A stretch of 64,000 bases of DNA. Origin: Thermomicrobiales bacterium (lineage in GTDB: Bacteria > Chloroflexota > Chloroflexia > Thermomicrobiales > CFX8). The stretch lies in the NCBI GenBank assembly GCA_037045155.1, contig JBAOIG010000002.1:1-64000 (forward strand), written 5' to 3'. The notes under the pieces are model-generated. The model saw only the letters and a program-made list of their open reading frames with translations, made no database searches and had not been told where the DNA came from. This document shows positions 47,247-55,045 of the stretch, piece by piece (within the stretch, counting starts at the first letter, position 1; every line of letters begins with the position of its first letter). Made by a program: the position numbers and the translations under genes.

Positions 47247-47960
47247 ATGATGAAACCCGGCACACACCTGCGACTCCTTTCCGCCCCGAAGTCAGCGCCT
47301 GCGCGCCGGAATACCGGCGCGATTCCGGCTGGCATCGCTGCGTCGGTTGGCTTCGGCCTGCTTGCCATTGGCTTCGACCAGCTTTGTGAGTCATTCAAGC
47401 GCCGCAAGATGAAGCGCTACGAGGCGCTGTCTGATGGCGCGGCGCATATAGCAACGGCGCTGGCCGTGTCCATCCCGGCGATGCCATTTGTCGAGCACAA
47501 AGCCCGGCTCGCCGCGCTTGCGGCACTCAGCGCCGTTACGATCGATCTCGATCACCTGGTTGCGGCGCGGTCGGTGCGGCTGATTCCCTGCATGACGATG
47601 CCGGAACGGCCGGCCTCGCACAGCCTCCTGACAGTCAGCATCGTCTCGTATGCCGCCGAGCGTCTGTGGCCCGGCACGCAGAGTGGCCTCGCGCTGACTC
47701 TCGGACTTGGCTCGCATTTGCTACGCGACCTGGCAACTGGCGGGGCGCCGCTTTTCTTCCCCCGCCGTGTGATCGAGATGCCACGCCCACCGGTGGCGAC
47801 GATGATGCTCTCGCTGGGCATCTTCGGCCGCTGGTACGCGCGTCGACTGCTCGACCCCAGCCGGCCACGCCGTTCCAACCCGGCGGTGCTAGCGCCCGAA
47901 GCACTGGTGGTAGGTTCCCGTGCCATCCGAGCCATCCGTCGCCACCCCTCGGCGGCCTGA
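47247..47960 (+). CDS. membrane-bound metal-dependent hydrolase-like protein (YdjM/DUF457 type)
   Basis: About 237 residues from the ATG at 47247 (MMKPGTHLRLLSAPKSAPAR). Hydrophobic segments at the start (IPAGIAASVGFGLLAIGF) and middle (LAALAALSAVTIDLDHLVAA) and the motif TIDLDHLVAARSVRLIPC with ASHSLLTVSIVSYAAERLWP resemble the DUF457/YdjM family, where D/H residues near the membrane are conserved. A later GLGSHLLRDLATGGAPLFFP also fits (H, D and the APLFFP end). The 41-base overlap with the glycosyltransferase gene shows they are in one transcript. The biochemical role of the family is not settled. Confidence 0.7.
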   Translation: MMKPGTHLRLLSAPKSAPARRNTGAIPAGIAASVGFGLLAIGFDQLCESFKRRKMKRYEALSDGAAHIATALAVSIPAMPFVEHKARLAALAALSAVTIDLDHLVAARSVRLIPCMTMPERPASHSLLTVSIVSYAAERLWPGTQSGLALTLGLGSHLLRDLATGGAPLFFPRRVIEMPRPPVATMMLSLGIFGRWYARRLLDPSRPRRSNPAVLAPEALVVGSRAIRAIRRHPSAA

Positions 47961-48894
47961 CGCGGCAGCCGCGAGGCGCGGCACGGTCTACGCCATCATC
48001 GTCAACTACCGCACGCCGGATCTGACGGCAGCCGCTGTTGCCCACCTTCGGGACGGCGCGCCGGCTGACCGCAGCCTTGTCGTCTATGTCGTCGACAATG
48101 GTTCCGGCGACAATAGCGTCGCCCGGCTCGACGCGACCTGCCCGGGCGCGATCATGATCGCCTCGCCGATCAATCTCGGCTTCGCCGGGGGAAATAACCT
48201 TGCCCTCCGCGACATTCTGGCGTCCATCCCCGACGATGCCTCTCGCGCTGATTCGTTCGTTCTCCTGCTGAATAGCGATGTCGAGGTCGAGCCAGAGACA
48301 CTCCCCTCGTGCCTCGCGTTCATGGACTCCCACCCGGATGCCGGCATCGTCGGCCCGCGGCTACTCCTGCCGGACGGCTCGCTTGATCTGGCCTGCCGGC
48401 GCGGCTTTCCGACGCCGGCGCGCGCGTTCTGGAAGCTGACGGGACTGGCCAGACGGTTCCCAAATAATCCGCGCTTCACCGGTTATAACCTGACACATCT
48501 CGACGAGATGGAAACCACCGAGGTCGATTCCGTCGTCGGCGCATTCATGCTCGTCCGGCTCAGCGCGATCGATCGGGCCGGCCTGCTCGACGACACATTC
48601 TTCATGTATGGTGAAGATCTCGACTGGGCGTTCCGGATGAAATCGGACGGCTGGAGGGTGTTCTACTACCCGGTCGCGACGGCGCTGCATCTGAAGGGAG
48701 CAACGTCGCGCAGGCAGTCATACCGGATGCTCTACGAGTTCTACCGATCAATGTGGCTTTTTCACCGCAAGCACTATGCCCCGCGCAGCAGTCGACTGCT
48801 AAACTGGGTTGTGCTGGCGGGCATCATTGCTCGCGGCGCAATTGCGATGGCCTCGAATGCCCTGCGCCCCGCGCACGCCAAACGCGTCGCCTGA
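47920..48894 (+). CDS. family 2 glycosyltransferase
   Basis: A 324-residue GT-A-fold enzyme that transfers a sugar from a nucleotide donor. Start GTG at 47920, inside the end of the upstream gene. Signatures: VYAIIVNYRTPDLTAAAVAH (donor-binding start), VVDNGSGDNSV, INLGFAGGNNLALRD, the metal-binding DxD-type motif LLLNSDVEVEPETL, and GAFMLVRLSAIDRAGLLDD with FFMYGEDLDWAFRMKSDGWR, typical of rhamnosyltransferase-like members (RfbF/WbbL type). The C-terminal WVVLAGIIARGAIAMA is a weak membrane-association helix. It is followed five bases later by the polyprenyl sugar transferase, so both probably build an exopolysaccharide or O-antigen-like glycan. Confidence 0.9.
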   Translation: MPSEPSVATPRRPDAAAARRGTVYAIIVNYRTPDLTAAAVAHLRDGAPADRSLVVYVVDNGSGDNSVARLDATCPGAIMIASPINLGFAGGNNLALRDILASIPDDASRADSFVLLLNSDVEVEPETLPSCLAFMDSHPDAGIVGPRLLLPDGSLDLACRRGFPTPARAFWKLTGLARRFPNNPRFTGYNLTHLDEMETTEVDSVVGAFMLVRLSAIDRAGLLDDTFFMYGEDLDWAFRMKSDGWRVFYYPVATALHLKGATSRRQSYRMLYEFYRSMWLFHRKHYAPRSSRLLNWVVLAGIIARGAIAMASNALRPAHAKRVA

Positions 48895-48898
48895 GCTC

Positions 48899-50470
48899 AT
48901 GGCGATCGGCCCCGGCTATCGCGCGGCAATCGACGAGGGACGGAGCAGAACCGGCATGGCGAAACTCGGCGCGCCAGCGGCGCCCGTCGCGCCGCGCCCA
49001 ACCGACTCGCGACTCGGCGCAACCGAGGCCCCCCGGCATCGGGACGCTGCCCGTCACGATCTGTTCGCCGTCATCTTCGGGCTTACCCTCTTTCTGACCG
49101 ACACGACCGCGCTCGTTCTTGCCCTGTTCTTCGCGTATCAATTCCGCGACATGGCCCGGCCCGCGAGCGGGGCGAGCCAGCCGGCTCATGAGATGTCCGT
49201 GCTGTTGATCACGGTCGCAGCCACCATTGTCCTGGGTGTCTTCATCATGAGCGGCCATTACCGACGCCAGCGCTCCGTCTCACGGATGGACCAGGCGTAT
49301 CGAATTGTCATCCAGATCTCGCTCAGCCTGTTGCTGGCTATCGCTATCACCTCACTGGCTGTCGGTCGCGATTTCGTCTACTCGCGGCCGCTCGTTGTCT
49401 CCGGTTGGGTCTTCGCGATCGTGACCGTCACGGCCGGCCGCTTCATCCACACCGGCATCGTCGGAGCGCTGAGGGCGCGCGGCGTCGCCTCCGACCGGCT
49501 ACTGATCGTAGGCGTCGGCCAGACCGGCCGGCTGGTGCTCGACAAGATCCGACGATCGCCACAGCTCGGCTACCAGGCGGTCGGCTTCGTCCAGCACGAC
49601 CCCTTGTTCGGCGACACAGAGCCTGAGATCGACGGGCTTCCGGTCCTCGGAATGACGGACAACCTGGCGCGGATCGCCGAGGAGCAAACGGCGGACGAGA
49701 TCATCATCGCCCTGGCCGGCGTCCCCCACGAACAAATCCTTGAGATGGTCTACGCCGTCACCGACCTGCCCGTCTCGGTTCGTGTCTACCCTGAATCGTT
49801 CCGCCTGCTCACCAGCGACTCGATCAGCATTGGCGACCTGAACGGACTGCCGACCGTCAGCGTCCGGCGGATCGGGCTGCGCCGGTTCGACCGCGTCGTC
49901 AAGCGGGCGATGGACATCGTCGTCAGCGTGATCGCGCTGCTTCTGTTCGCGCCAGTGATGTTGCTGATTGCGTTCATCATCAAGCTGACCTCGCCCGGGC
50001 CTGTCTTCTTCGCGCAAGAGCGCGTCGGCCAGGATGGTCGGGCCTTTCAGCTCCTCAAGTTTCGGTCGATGCCGGTGGACGCCGAGAAGAACACCGGGCC
50101 GGTCTGGGCAGCGGCCGACGACCCACGACCGACTCGTTTCGGCCGCGTGTTGCGGCGCTACTCGGTCGACGAGCTGCCGCAGTTCATCAACGTGCTGCTC
50201 GGGGAGATGAGCGTGGTCGGGCCCCGGCCAGAACGACCCTACTTCGTCGAGCAGTTCTCCCAGATGATCCCCGCCTACATGGCCCGCCACCATGAAAAGT
50301 CCGGCGTCACCGGCTGGGCACAGGTAAACGGACTGCGCGGCGACACCTCGATCGAGGAACGCACCCGCTACGATCTATATTATGTCGAGAACTGGTCGAT
50401 CCTGTTCGACCTGAAGATCATCGTCAAGACGATCTTCCACATCTTCCGCTCCGACGCGAACGCCTACTGA
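48899..50470 (+). CDS. undecaprenyl-phosphate sugar phosphotransferase (WcaJ/EpsE type)
   Basis: A 523-residue initiating enzyme that loads the first sugar-1-phosphate onto undecaprenyl phosphate. Layout: four or five membrane segments (about 55-215, e.g. VLLITVAATIVLGVFIMSGH), a Rossmann-like cytosolic domain with DRLLIVGVGQTGRLVLDKIR, another membrane helix (VVSVIALLLFAPVMLLIAFI), then the catalytic bacterial-transferase domain: SPGPVFFAQERVGQDGRAFQ, LLKFRSM, RRYSVDELPQFINVLLGEMS, VVGPRPERPYFVEQF and KSGVTGWAQVNGLRGDTSIE. The ATG at 48899 is chosen as the first good start after the upstream stop (48894). It partners the glycosyltransferase directly upstream. Confidence 0.93.
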   Translation: MAIGPGYRAAIDEGRSRTGMAKLGAPAAPVAPRPTDSRLGATEAPRHRDAARHDLFAVIFGLTLFLTDTTALVLALFFAYQFRDMARPASGASQPAHEMSVLLITVAATIVLGVFIMSGHYRRQRSVSRMDQAYRIVIQISLSLLLAIAITSLAVGRDFVYSRPLVVSGWVFAIVTVTAGRFIHTGIVGALRARGVASDRLLIVGVGQTGRLVLDKIRRSPQLGYQAVGFVQHDPLFGDTEPEIDGLPVLGMTDNLARIAEEQTADEIIIALAGVPHEQILEMVYAVTDLPVSVRVYPESFRLLTSDSISIGDLNGLPTVSVRRIGLRRFDRVVKRAMDIVVSVIALLLFAPVMLLIAFIIKLTSPGPVFFAQERVGQDGRAFQLLKFRSMPVDAEKNTGPVWAAADDPRPTRFGRVLRRYSVDELPQFINVLLGEMSVVGPRPERPYFVEQFSQMIPAYMARHHEKSGVTGWAQVNGLRGDTSIEERTRYDLYYVENWSILFDLKIIVKTIFHIFRSDANAY

Positions 50471-51657
50471 CCGGCCGGCCCAAGCGCTCCGACAACGTCG
50501 GCGACGATGTCCTCGGCAGCCTCGATCCCGATTGAGAATCGCAGCAGCCCCGGGCTAACACCAATCGCGGCGAGCTGCGCGTCCGTCAGCTGCCGATAGG
50601 ATGTCGACGGGTGGTGGACGACTGTCGTCATGACGCCGCCAAGCGTCTCGGCGAACTGCACCAGCCGCAGGCGATCGACAGCGGCTCGCGCCGCCGAGGC
50701 GGTTCCGAGATCGACCGAGAGCATGCTCCCGAATCCACCGTGCAGCACACGGCAGGCAACCTCGTGGGTCGGGTCGGACGCCAGCCCCGGGTAATGAACA
50801 CGCCGCACAGCCGGGTGTGCTTCCAGCGCCTCGGCCAGCGCTAGCGTCGTTGCGCTCGACCGGGTGATCCGGACATCGAGGGTCCGCAAACCGCGAAGGC
50901 ATAGCCATGCCTCGAATGGGGCGCCGACGCCGCCAACCCGCACCGCCGCATCACGCACCGGCTCAACCAATGTGACTGGGCCGACGACTATCCCGCCGGA
51001 GGCGTCATTGTGGCCGGCGATGAATTTCGTTGCCGAGTGGACGACAAGCGACGCGCCGTGCTCCAGCGGTCTGCAATGTAACGGCGTGGCAAACGTGTTG
51101 TCGACGATCAGCGGGACGGACAGATCTCGCGCCAGGCCGGCAAGCGCCGGGAGGTCGCTCGCGCGCATCGTCGGGTTGGCAATCGTGTCCACCCAGAGGA
51201 GAGCCGGCCGCGGCTCGGCGGCCAACGCCGCGCGCACTGCGTCCAGATCGGCGACATCCACCCAGGTCGTCTCCACGCCAAACCGCGCCATCTCGTGATT
51301 CAGCATGCCGCGAGTGCCGCCATAGACGCGGTCGGCAGCAACGACCCGGCTGCCCGCGCGCGTCATCGCCAGCAGCACGGCGAAGATCGCGCTTGACCCG
51401 TTCGTCGTCGCCACACCTGCCTCTGCGCCCTCGAGCTCGGCAACCGCCTGCTCCAGCTCACGATGGTTCGGAACGCCGTAGCGGCCATAGATGTAGGCTG
51501 GCGCGCCGTCCTCATAGACAGCGTCGATGGTGGCGATATCGGGGTAGACCCAGGCTGTCGACTGGGCAATCGGCGGCGCCACCGACCGGGTCAGCGAGCC
51601 GGCCGCATCAGCGGTGGCGCCAGCGTGAACGACTCGAGTCTGCTCGCGTTCGGGCAT
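50464..51657 (-). CDS. trans-sulfuration family PLP enzyme (cystathionine gamma-synthase/lyase-like)
   Basis: A 397-residue enzyme of the Cys/Met metabolism PLP family. Signatures: TRVVHAGATADAAGSLTRSV, IYGRYGVPNHRELEQAVAEL and EGAEAGVATTNGSSAIFAVL (with VPN in place of the usual NPT), DNTFATPLHCRPLEHGASLV, the PLP-lysine motif VHSATKFIAGHNDASGGIVV, and SLGGVES-region text QFAETLGGVMTTVVHHPSTS, LLRFSIGIEAAEDIVADV. Which reaction (gamma-synthase, gamma-lyase or methionine gamma-lyase) cannot be told from sequence. It converges on the sugar transferase with a 7-base overlap of the ends. Confidence 0.88.
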   Translation of the reverse strand: MPEREQTRVVHAGATADAAGSLTRSVAPPIAQSTAWVYPDIATIDAVYEDGAPAYIYGRYGVPNHRELEQAVAELEGAEAGVATTNGSSAIFAVLLAMTRAGSRVVAADRVYGGTRGMLNHEMARFGVETTWVDVADLDAVRAALAAEPRPALLWVDTIANPTMRASDLPALAGLARDLSVPLIVDNTFATPLHCRPLEHGASLVVHSATKFIAGHNDASGGIVVGPVTLVEPVRDAAVRVGGVGAPFEAWLCLRGLRTLDVRITRSSATTLALAEALEAHPAVRRVHYPGLASDPTHEVACRVLHGGFGSMLSVDLGTASAARAAVDRLRLVQFAETLGGVMTTVVHHPSTSYRQLTDAQLAAIGVSPGLLRFSIGIEAAEDIVADVVGALGPAGQ

Positions 51658-51757
51658 CGTCTCAGCACTTTCAGGTAGGCATCGGCAATCGTCAAACAGG
51701 GCTGAGTCTAGCAGGCGACGCTCTGTTGCTCGACAGGATCATGTAGGATTGCCGACC

Positions 51758-52831
51758 ATGACTGTCCGTACCTTTGCCCGAACGCTCCGGTTCCTCCTTC
51801 CACTGGCCCTGATCGCAGGGCTTGCGGCCTGTAGTGGGCCCGATCCGTCTGGCACAGCCGAGCCACTGGCGGTCGGTTCCCCCAGCGCGACAACCGCCAG
51901 AGCGACCACCGTCACGACGACTACCGAGGCGCCGGCGGCGACCACGATAGCCGAACCATCACCGACAGCCACGCAGATCGTCGAGGCAACCGGGACGGCT
52001 ATTGCGCCAACCGCAACGGCCACCACAACGCCCGGCGACCGACAGGGTCTTCTCCCATCGCACCGCATCGTCTCGTTCTACGGCCATCCAAACTCGGCGC
52101 AGATGGGGATCCTCGGCGAGTATTCGATCCCCGACCTGCACGCGAGGCTTGCGGAGCAAGGGGCAGCCTACGCGGCAGCGGATCCGGCGCACCCGGTCGT
52201 TCTGGCATTTGAGCTGATCGCGACCGTCGCGCAGCCGTGGCCGGGCGACGACGGCACCTACGTCGTGTATTCCGGCGACGAGCTGATCCAGGAGTACATC
52301 GACTACGCCACGGCCCACGACATGATCGTGATCCTCGATCTACAGATCGGCTATGACACTATCCCGCACCAGATCGAGGTTATCCGGCACTGGCTGGAGC
52401 TACCGAACGTCCACGTCGCGCTCGACCCTGAGTTCTCGACCGCCGCGAACGAGACCGTGCCAAAGGACCGTATTCCGGGAGAGTTCATTGGCGAGGCAGA
52501 TGGACGGAATATCCAGAAGGCGGTCGAGATGCTGTCGCAGATCGCGACCGACAAGCAGTTGCCCTCGAAGATTCTGATCCTGCACCAGTTCGAGTCGGAG
52601 ATGATCTTTCACAAGGACGCGATCAAACCGCTGCCGGGCGTCGATATCGTCCTCGACATGGACGGTTTCGGCGGTCAGGAAGCCAAGCTGGGGAACTACA
52701 CGCACTTCGTCACCGATGAGTTGATCGAATTTGGCGGGATCAAGCTCTTCTATCGGCAGGACGACCCGCTCCTCACCCCCGAGCAGATCGTCGCGCTCGA
52801 CCCGCCCGCGCTCATCGTCATCTATCAGTAG
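51758..52831 (+). CDS. lipoprotein with Thr-rich linker, glycosidase-like domain possible
   Basis: A 357-residue lipoprotein. The ATG at 51758 gives MTVRTFARTLRFLLPLALIA and GLAACSGPD, a clear lipobox (LAAC). A Thr/Ala/Pro-rich spacer of about 65 residues follows. The folded part begins near SHRIVSFYGHPNSAQMGILG and contains DDGTYVVYSGDELIQEYIDY, MIVILDLQIGYDTIPHQIEV and HVALDPEFSTAANETVPKDR. The alternating pattern (DLQIGYD, ALDPEFS, LDMDGFGG) looks like a TIM-barrel hydrolase with acidic residues at strand ends, but I do not recognise a family. Similar lipoproteins are at 36499 and 59216; only their N-terminal architecture is shared. Confidence 0.7.
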   Translation: MTVRTFARTLRFLLPLALIAGLAACSGPDPSGTAEPLAVGSPSATTARATTVTTTTEAPAATTIAEPSPTATQIVEATGTAIAPTATATTTPGDRQGLLPSHRIVSFYGHPNSAQMGILGEYSIPDLHARLAEQGAAYAAADPAHPVVLAFELIATVAQPWPGDDGTYVVYSGDELIQEYIDYATAHDMIVILDLQIGYDTIPHQIEVIRHWLELPNVHVALDPEFSTAANETVPKDRIPGEFIGEADGRNIQKAVEMLSQIATDKQLPSKILILHQFESEMIFHKDAIKPLPGVDIVLDMDGFGGQEAKLGNYTHFVTDELIEFGGIKLFYRQDDPLLTPEQIVALDPPALIVIYQ

Positions 52832-52887
52832 CTCACCGTCCGTCTTGACATTGCCCGGGTAATCGGCACACTAGCGCTCGATTTCAC

Positions 52888-52903
52888 ACCCGCTTTGGCG
52901 GGT
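52888..52903 (+). promoter_or_regulatory. hairpin just upstream of the AstE-family gene
   Basis: ACCCGC (52888-52893), loop TTTG, GCGGGT (52898-52903): a 6-bp stem that ends about 5 bases before the ribosome-binding site AAAGGAG. A TTGACA sequence at 52845-52850 may be the -35 of a promoter for this gene pair, though no good -10 follows. Confidence 0.35.
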
Positions 52904-52918
52904 CGTAAAGGAGAGCAA

Positions 52919-53956
52919 GTGAGTCCAATCTCGATGGACGGCGGATACCTTAAGCGATTCCCGATTCTGGGGCCACTGACGCCGGGCACGACGCAACGTC
53001 ACGAAGTTGCGCTTCCAGGCGATGCGTTGCAAGAGCAACGCTGGCCGGTAATCTCGATAGCCGGCATGCATCCCGGACCGGTGATCTTCATCAGCGCCGG
53101 GGTACACGGCGGCGAATATCCCGCAATAGAGACAGTCATCCGGCTGGCCCGCTCAATCGACGCCGGCGAGATATCCGGCGTTATCGTTCTGATGCCCGTC
53201 GTCAACCTGCCGGCGTTCTGGGGCCGGACTCCATTCGTCTGCCCGGTCGACGGCCTCAACCCGAACCGCATGTTTCCCGGCAGCCCCGACGGAAGCTATA
53301 CCGAACAGCTTGTCCACGCCATGACGGAGGAGCTCATTGCGCGGGCGGACGTGTATGTCGACCTGCACGGCGGCGACATGGTCGAGGCGTTGGCGCCATT
53401 CTCGATCTGCCGCGGAGGGCACGACGCTGCCGACACGCAGGCGCGCGAGCTTGCCGAGGTATTCGGGCTGCCCTACCTGCTCGTCATCGACCGGCCGGTC
53501 CAGCCGGCCAAAGGCTCGATGAGCTTCGTCGCCGCGGCCGAGCGCGGAGTGCCAGGTTTCATCGCCGAGGCCGGCGGTGTCGGTTTGCTCGACGAAGAAC
53601 CGGTGCGACTGCTGACCGACGGCTTGATCCGTGTCCTCAACCATCTGGGGATACTCCGCCGTGATGTCGACCCGGCCGGCGACGTTACAGCGCTCTCCCG
53701 CTTCGATTGGCTGTATTCGCGGCACGCGGGCATGTTCCATGCGCGAGTCGCAGTGGACGACCTGGTCACCGTCGGCGCTGTCGTCGGCACGATCGACTCG
53801 TTATTCGGCGATGAGCTCGAGCAGATCGTCGCCCCCGCCGACGGCCGCGTCCTGTTCCTGACCACCAGCCCCGCCATGCCGATCAACGGCCTCCTGATGG
53901 GCATCGGCGTCGCAGATCAGAGACCATCGTGGCAGGCGAACGGAGCCGCATCGTGA
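52919..53956 (+). CDS. succinylglutamate desuccinylase/aspartoacylase family zinc amidohydrolase
   Basis: A 345-residue carboxypeptidase-fold enzyme that releases an acyl group from an amino acid derivative. I use the GTG at 52919 (VSPISMDGGYLKRFPILGPL), which has AAAGGAG six bases upstream; the frame extends to 52895 without a better site. Zinc ligands: H and E in VIFISAGVHGGEYPAIETVI, then the third His in VYVDLHGGDMVEALAPFSIC. The conserved NPNRMFPG motif (DGLNPNRMFPGSPDGSYTEQ) and a C-terminal barrel-like domain (about 265-345, VAVDDLVTVGAVVGTIDSL) follow. The stop overlaps the start of the dipeptidase gene, so both are made together. Confidence 0.88.
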   Translation: MSPISMDGGYLKRFPILGPLTPGTTQRHEVALPGDALQEQRWPVISIAGMHPGPVIFISAGVHGGEYPAIETVIRLARSIDAGEISGVIVLMPVVNLPAFWGRTPFVCPVDGLNPNRMFPGSPDGSYTEQLVHAMTEELIARADVYVDLHGGDMVEALAPFSICRGGHDAADTQARELAEVFGLPYLLVIDRPVQPAKGSMSFVAAAERGVPGFIAEAGGVGLLDEEPVRLLTDGLIRVLNHLGILRRDVDPAGDVTALSRFDWLYSRHAGMFHARVAVDDLVTVGAVVGTIDSLFGDELEQIVAPADGRVLFLTTSPAMPINGLLMGIGVADQRPSWQANGAAS

Positions 53957-55035
53957 AGATCTCCCCGCGCGCCGCCGAATTGCAGCGACGCGCCATCGTC
54001 ATCGACGGACACAGCGACATCCTCCTGCCGGTCCTGAACGGAGTGACCACTCTTACCGAGTCGTTTCCCGCCGATGCCCTCGAACGCTGGCGGACAATCG
54101 CGGCAAACCGTCCCGTGGCCGAGCTGCGCGACGTCCCCTACGAGCTTGATCCGCTCGCGATGCTGATCGCGCCGGCCGGCCAGTACGAGCTACCGTTGCT
54201 GGAGCAGGGTGGCGTCACGGCACAATGTGTGGCGATATATCTGCCGGACGACAAGCTCGATCACGCGCTGGAATCGGCGCTGGAGATGGTCGCCGCGCTG
54301 CGCCGCGTTGTTGCAGCGAATGCTGATCGCTGCATCCTGGCAACGAGCGCCGCCGAGATCCGTCGCGCCAAACGGGAGGGCAAGGTCGCCTGGGTGCTGA
54401 CGATGGAGGGCGCCGAGCCGATCGGATCACGGGTCGACCTGCTCGATATCTTTCACCTGCTCGGGCTCCGAATGACGACACTCACCCATAGCCGCCGTAA
54501 CCTGCTGGCGGATGGCACCCAGCAAGACATCGCGACAGGCGGGCTGACCAGCCTGGGCAAGCGCGCAGTCGATCGCTGCCAGGAGCTTGGGATCGTGCTC
54601 GACGTGGCGCACCTGTCTGACCGCGGCTTCTGGGACGTAATCGAGCGCGCCAGCCGGCCGGTCGTCTGCTCCCACACCAGCGTCCTGACCCCGTCACCCG
54701 GCTACCGCGCCCCATGGGACGAGGTAAATCCGACCTACGGGATGACCAAGGCGCAGGCGATTGCCCAGACCGGCGGCTTGATCGGCATTGTCTTCTGGGG
54801 CATGGCCGATATCGCGGCGCTGGTCGATGAGGCGGACGCCATCATCGACCAGACAGACCCCGACCACGTCGCGCTCGGTACCGATTTCTTCGGGTTCCGC
54901 GACGCTCCGCTGGATCTGCAACACATCGGCGAGCTCCCTGCTCTCACCGAGGCGCTCGTCGAGCGCGGCTATGACGACGCAACGATCCTCAAGCTGCTGG
55001 GGGAGAACTGGCTGCGGGTATTCGAGGCGAGTTGA
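53953..55035 (+). CDS. M19 family membrane dipeptidase-like zinc enzyme
   Basis: A 360-residue renal-dipeptidase-type hydrolase of dipeptides, in some members including D-amino acids. The GTG at 53953 overlaps the previous stop (GTGA) and has GGAG eight bases upstream; a GTG at 53929 is the alternative. Metal-site text: IVIDGHSDILLPVLNGVTTL (HxD), WVLTMEGAEPIGSRVDLLDI (bridging E), GIVLDVAHLSDRGFWDVIER (H in the metal site), RPVVCSHTSVLTPSPGYRAP (H) and DHVALGTDFFGFRDAPLDLQ (D). Its coupling to an amidohydrolase suggests stepwise breakdown of an acylated dipeptide. Confidence 0.9.
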   Translation: MKISPRAAELQRRAIVIDGHSDILLPVLNGVTTLTESFPADALERWRTIAANRPVAELRDVPYELDPLAMLIAPAGQYELPLLEQGGVTAQCVAIYLPDDKLDHALESALEMVAALRRVVAANADRCILATSAAEIRRAKREGKVAWVLTMEGAEPIGSRVDLLDIFHLLGLRMTTLTHSRRNLLADGTQQDIATGGLTSLGKRAVDRCQELGIVLDVAHLSDRGFWDVIERASRPVVCSHTSVLTPSPGYRAPWDEVNPTYGMTKAQAIAQTGGLIGIVFWGMADIAALVDEADAIIDQTDPDHVALGTDFFGFRDAPLDLQHIGELPALTEALVERGYDDATILKLLGENWLRVFEAS

Positions 55036-55045
55036 GCGGGGGCGA

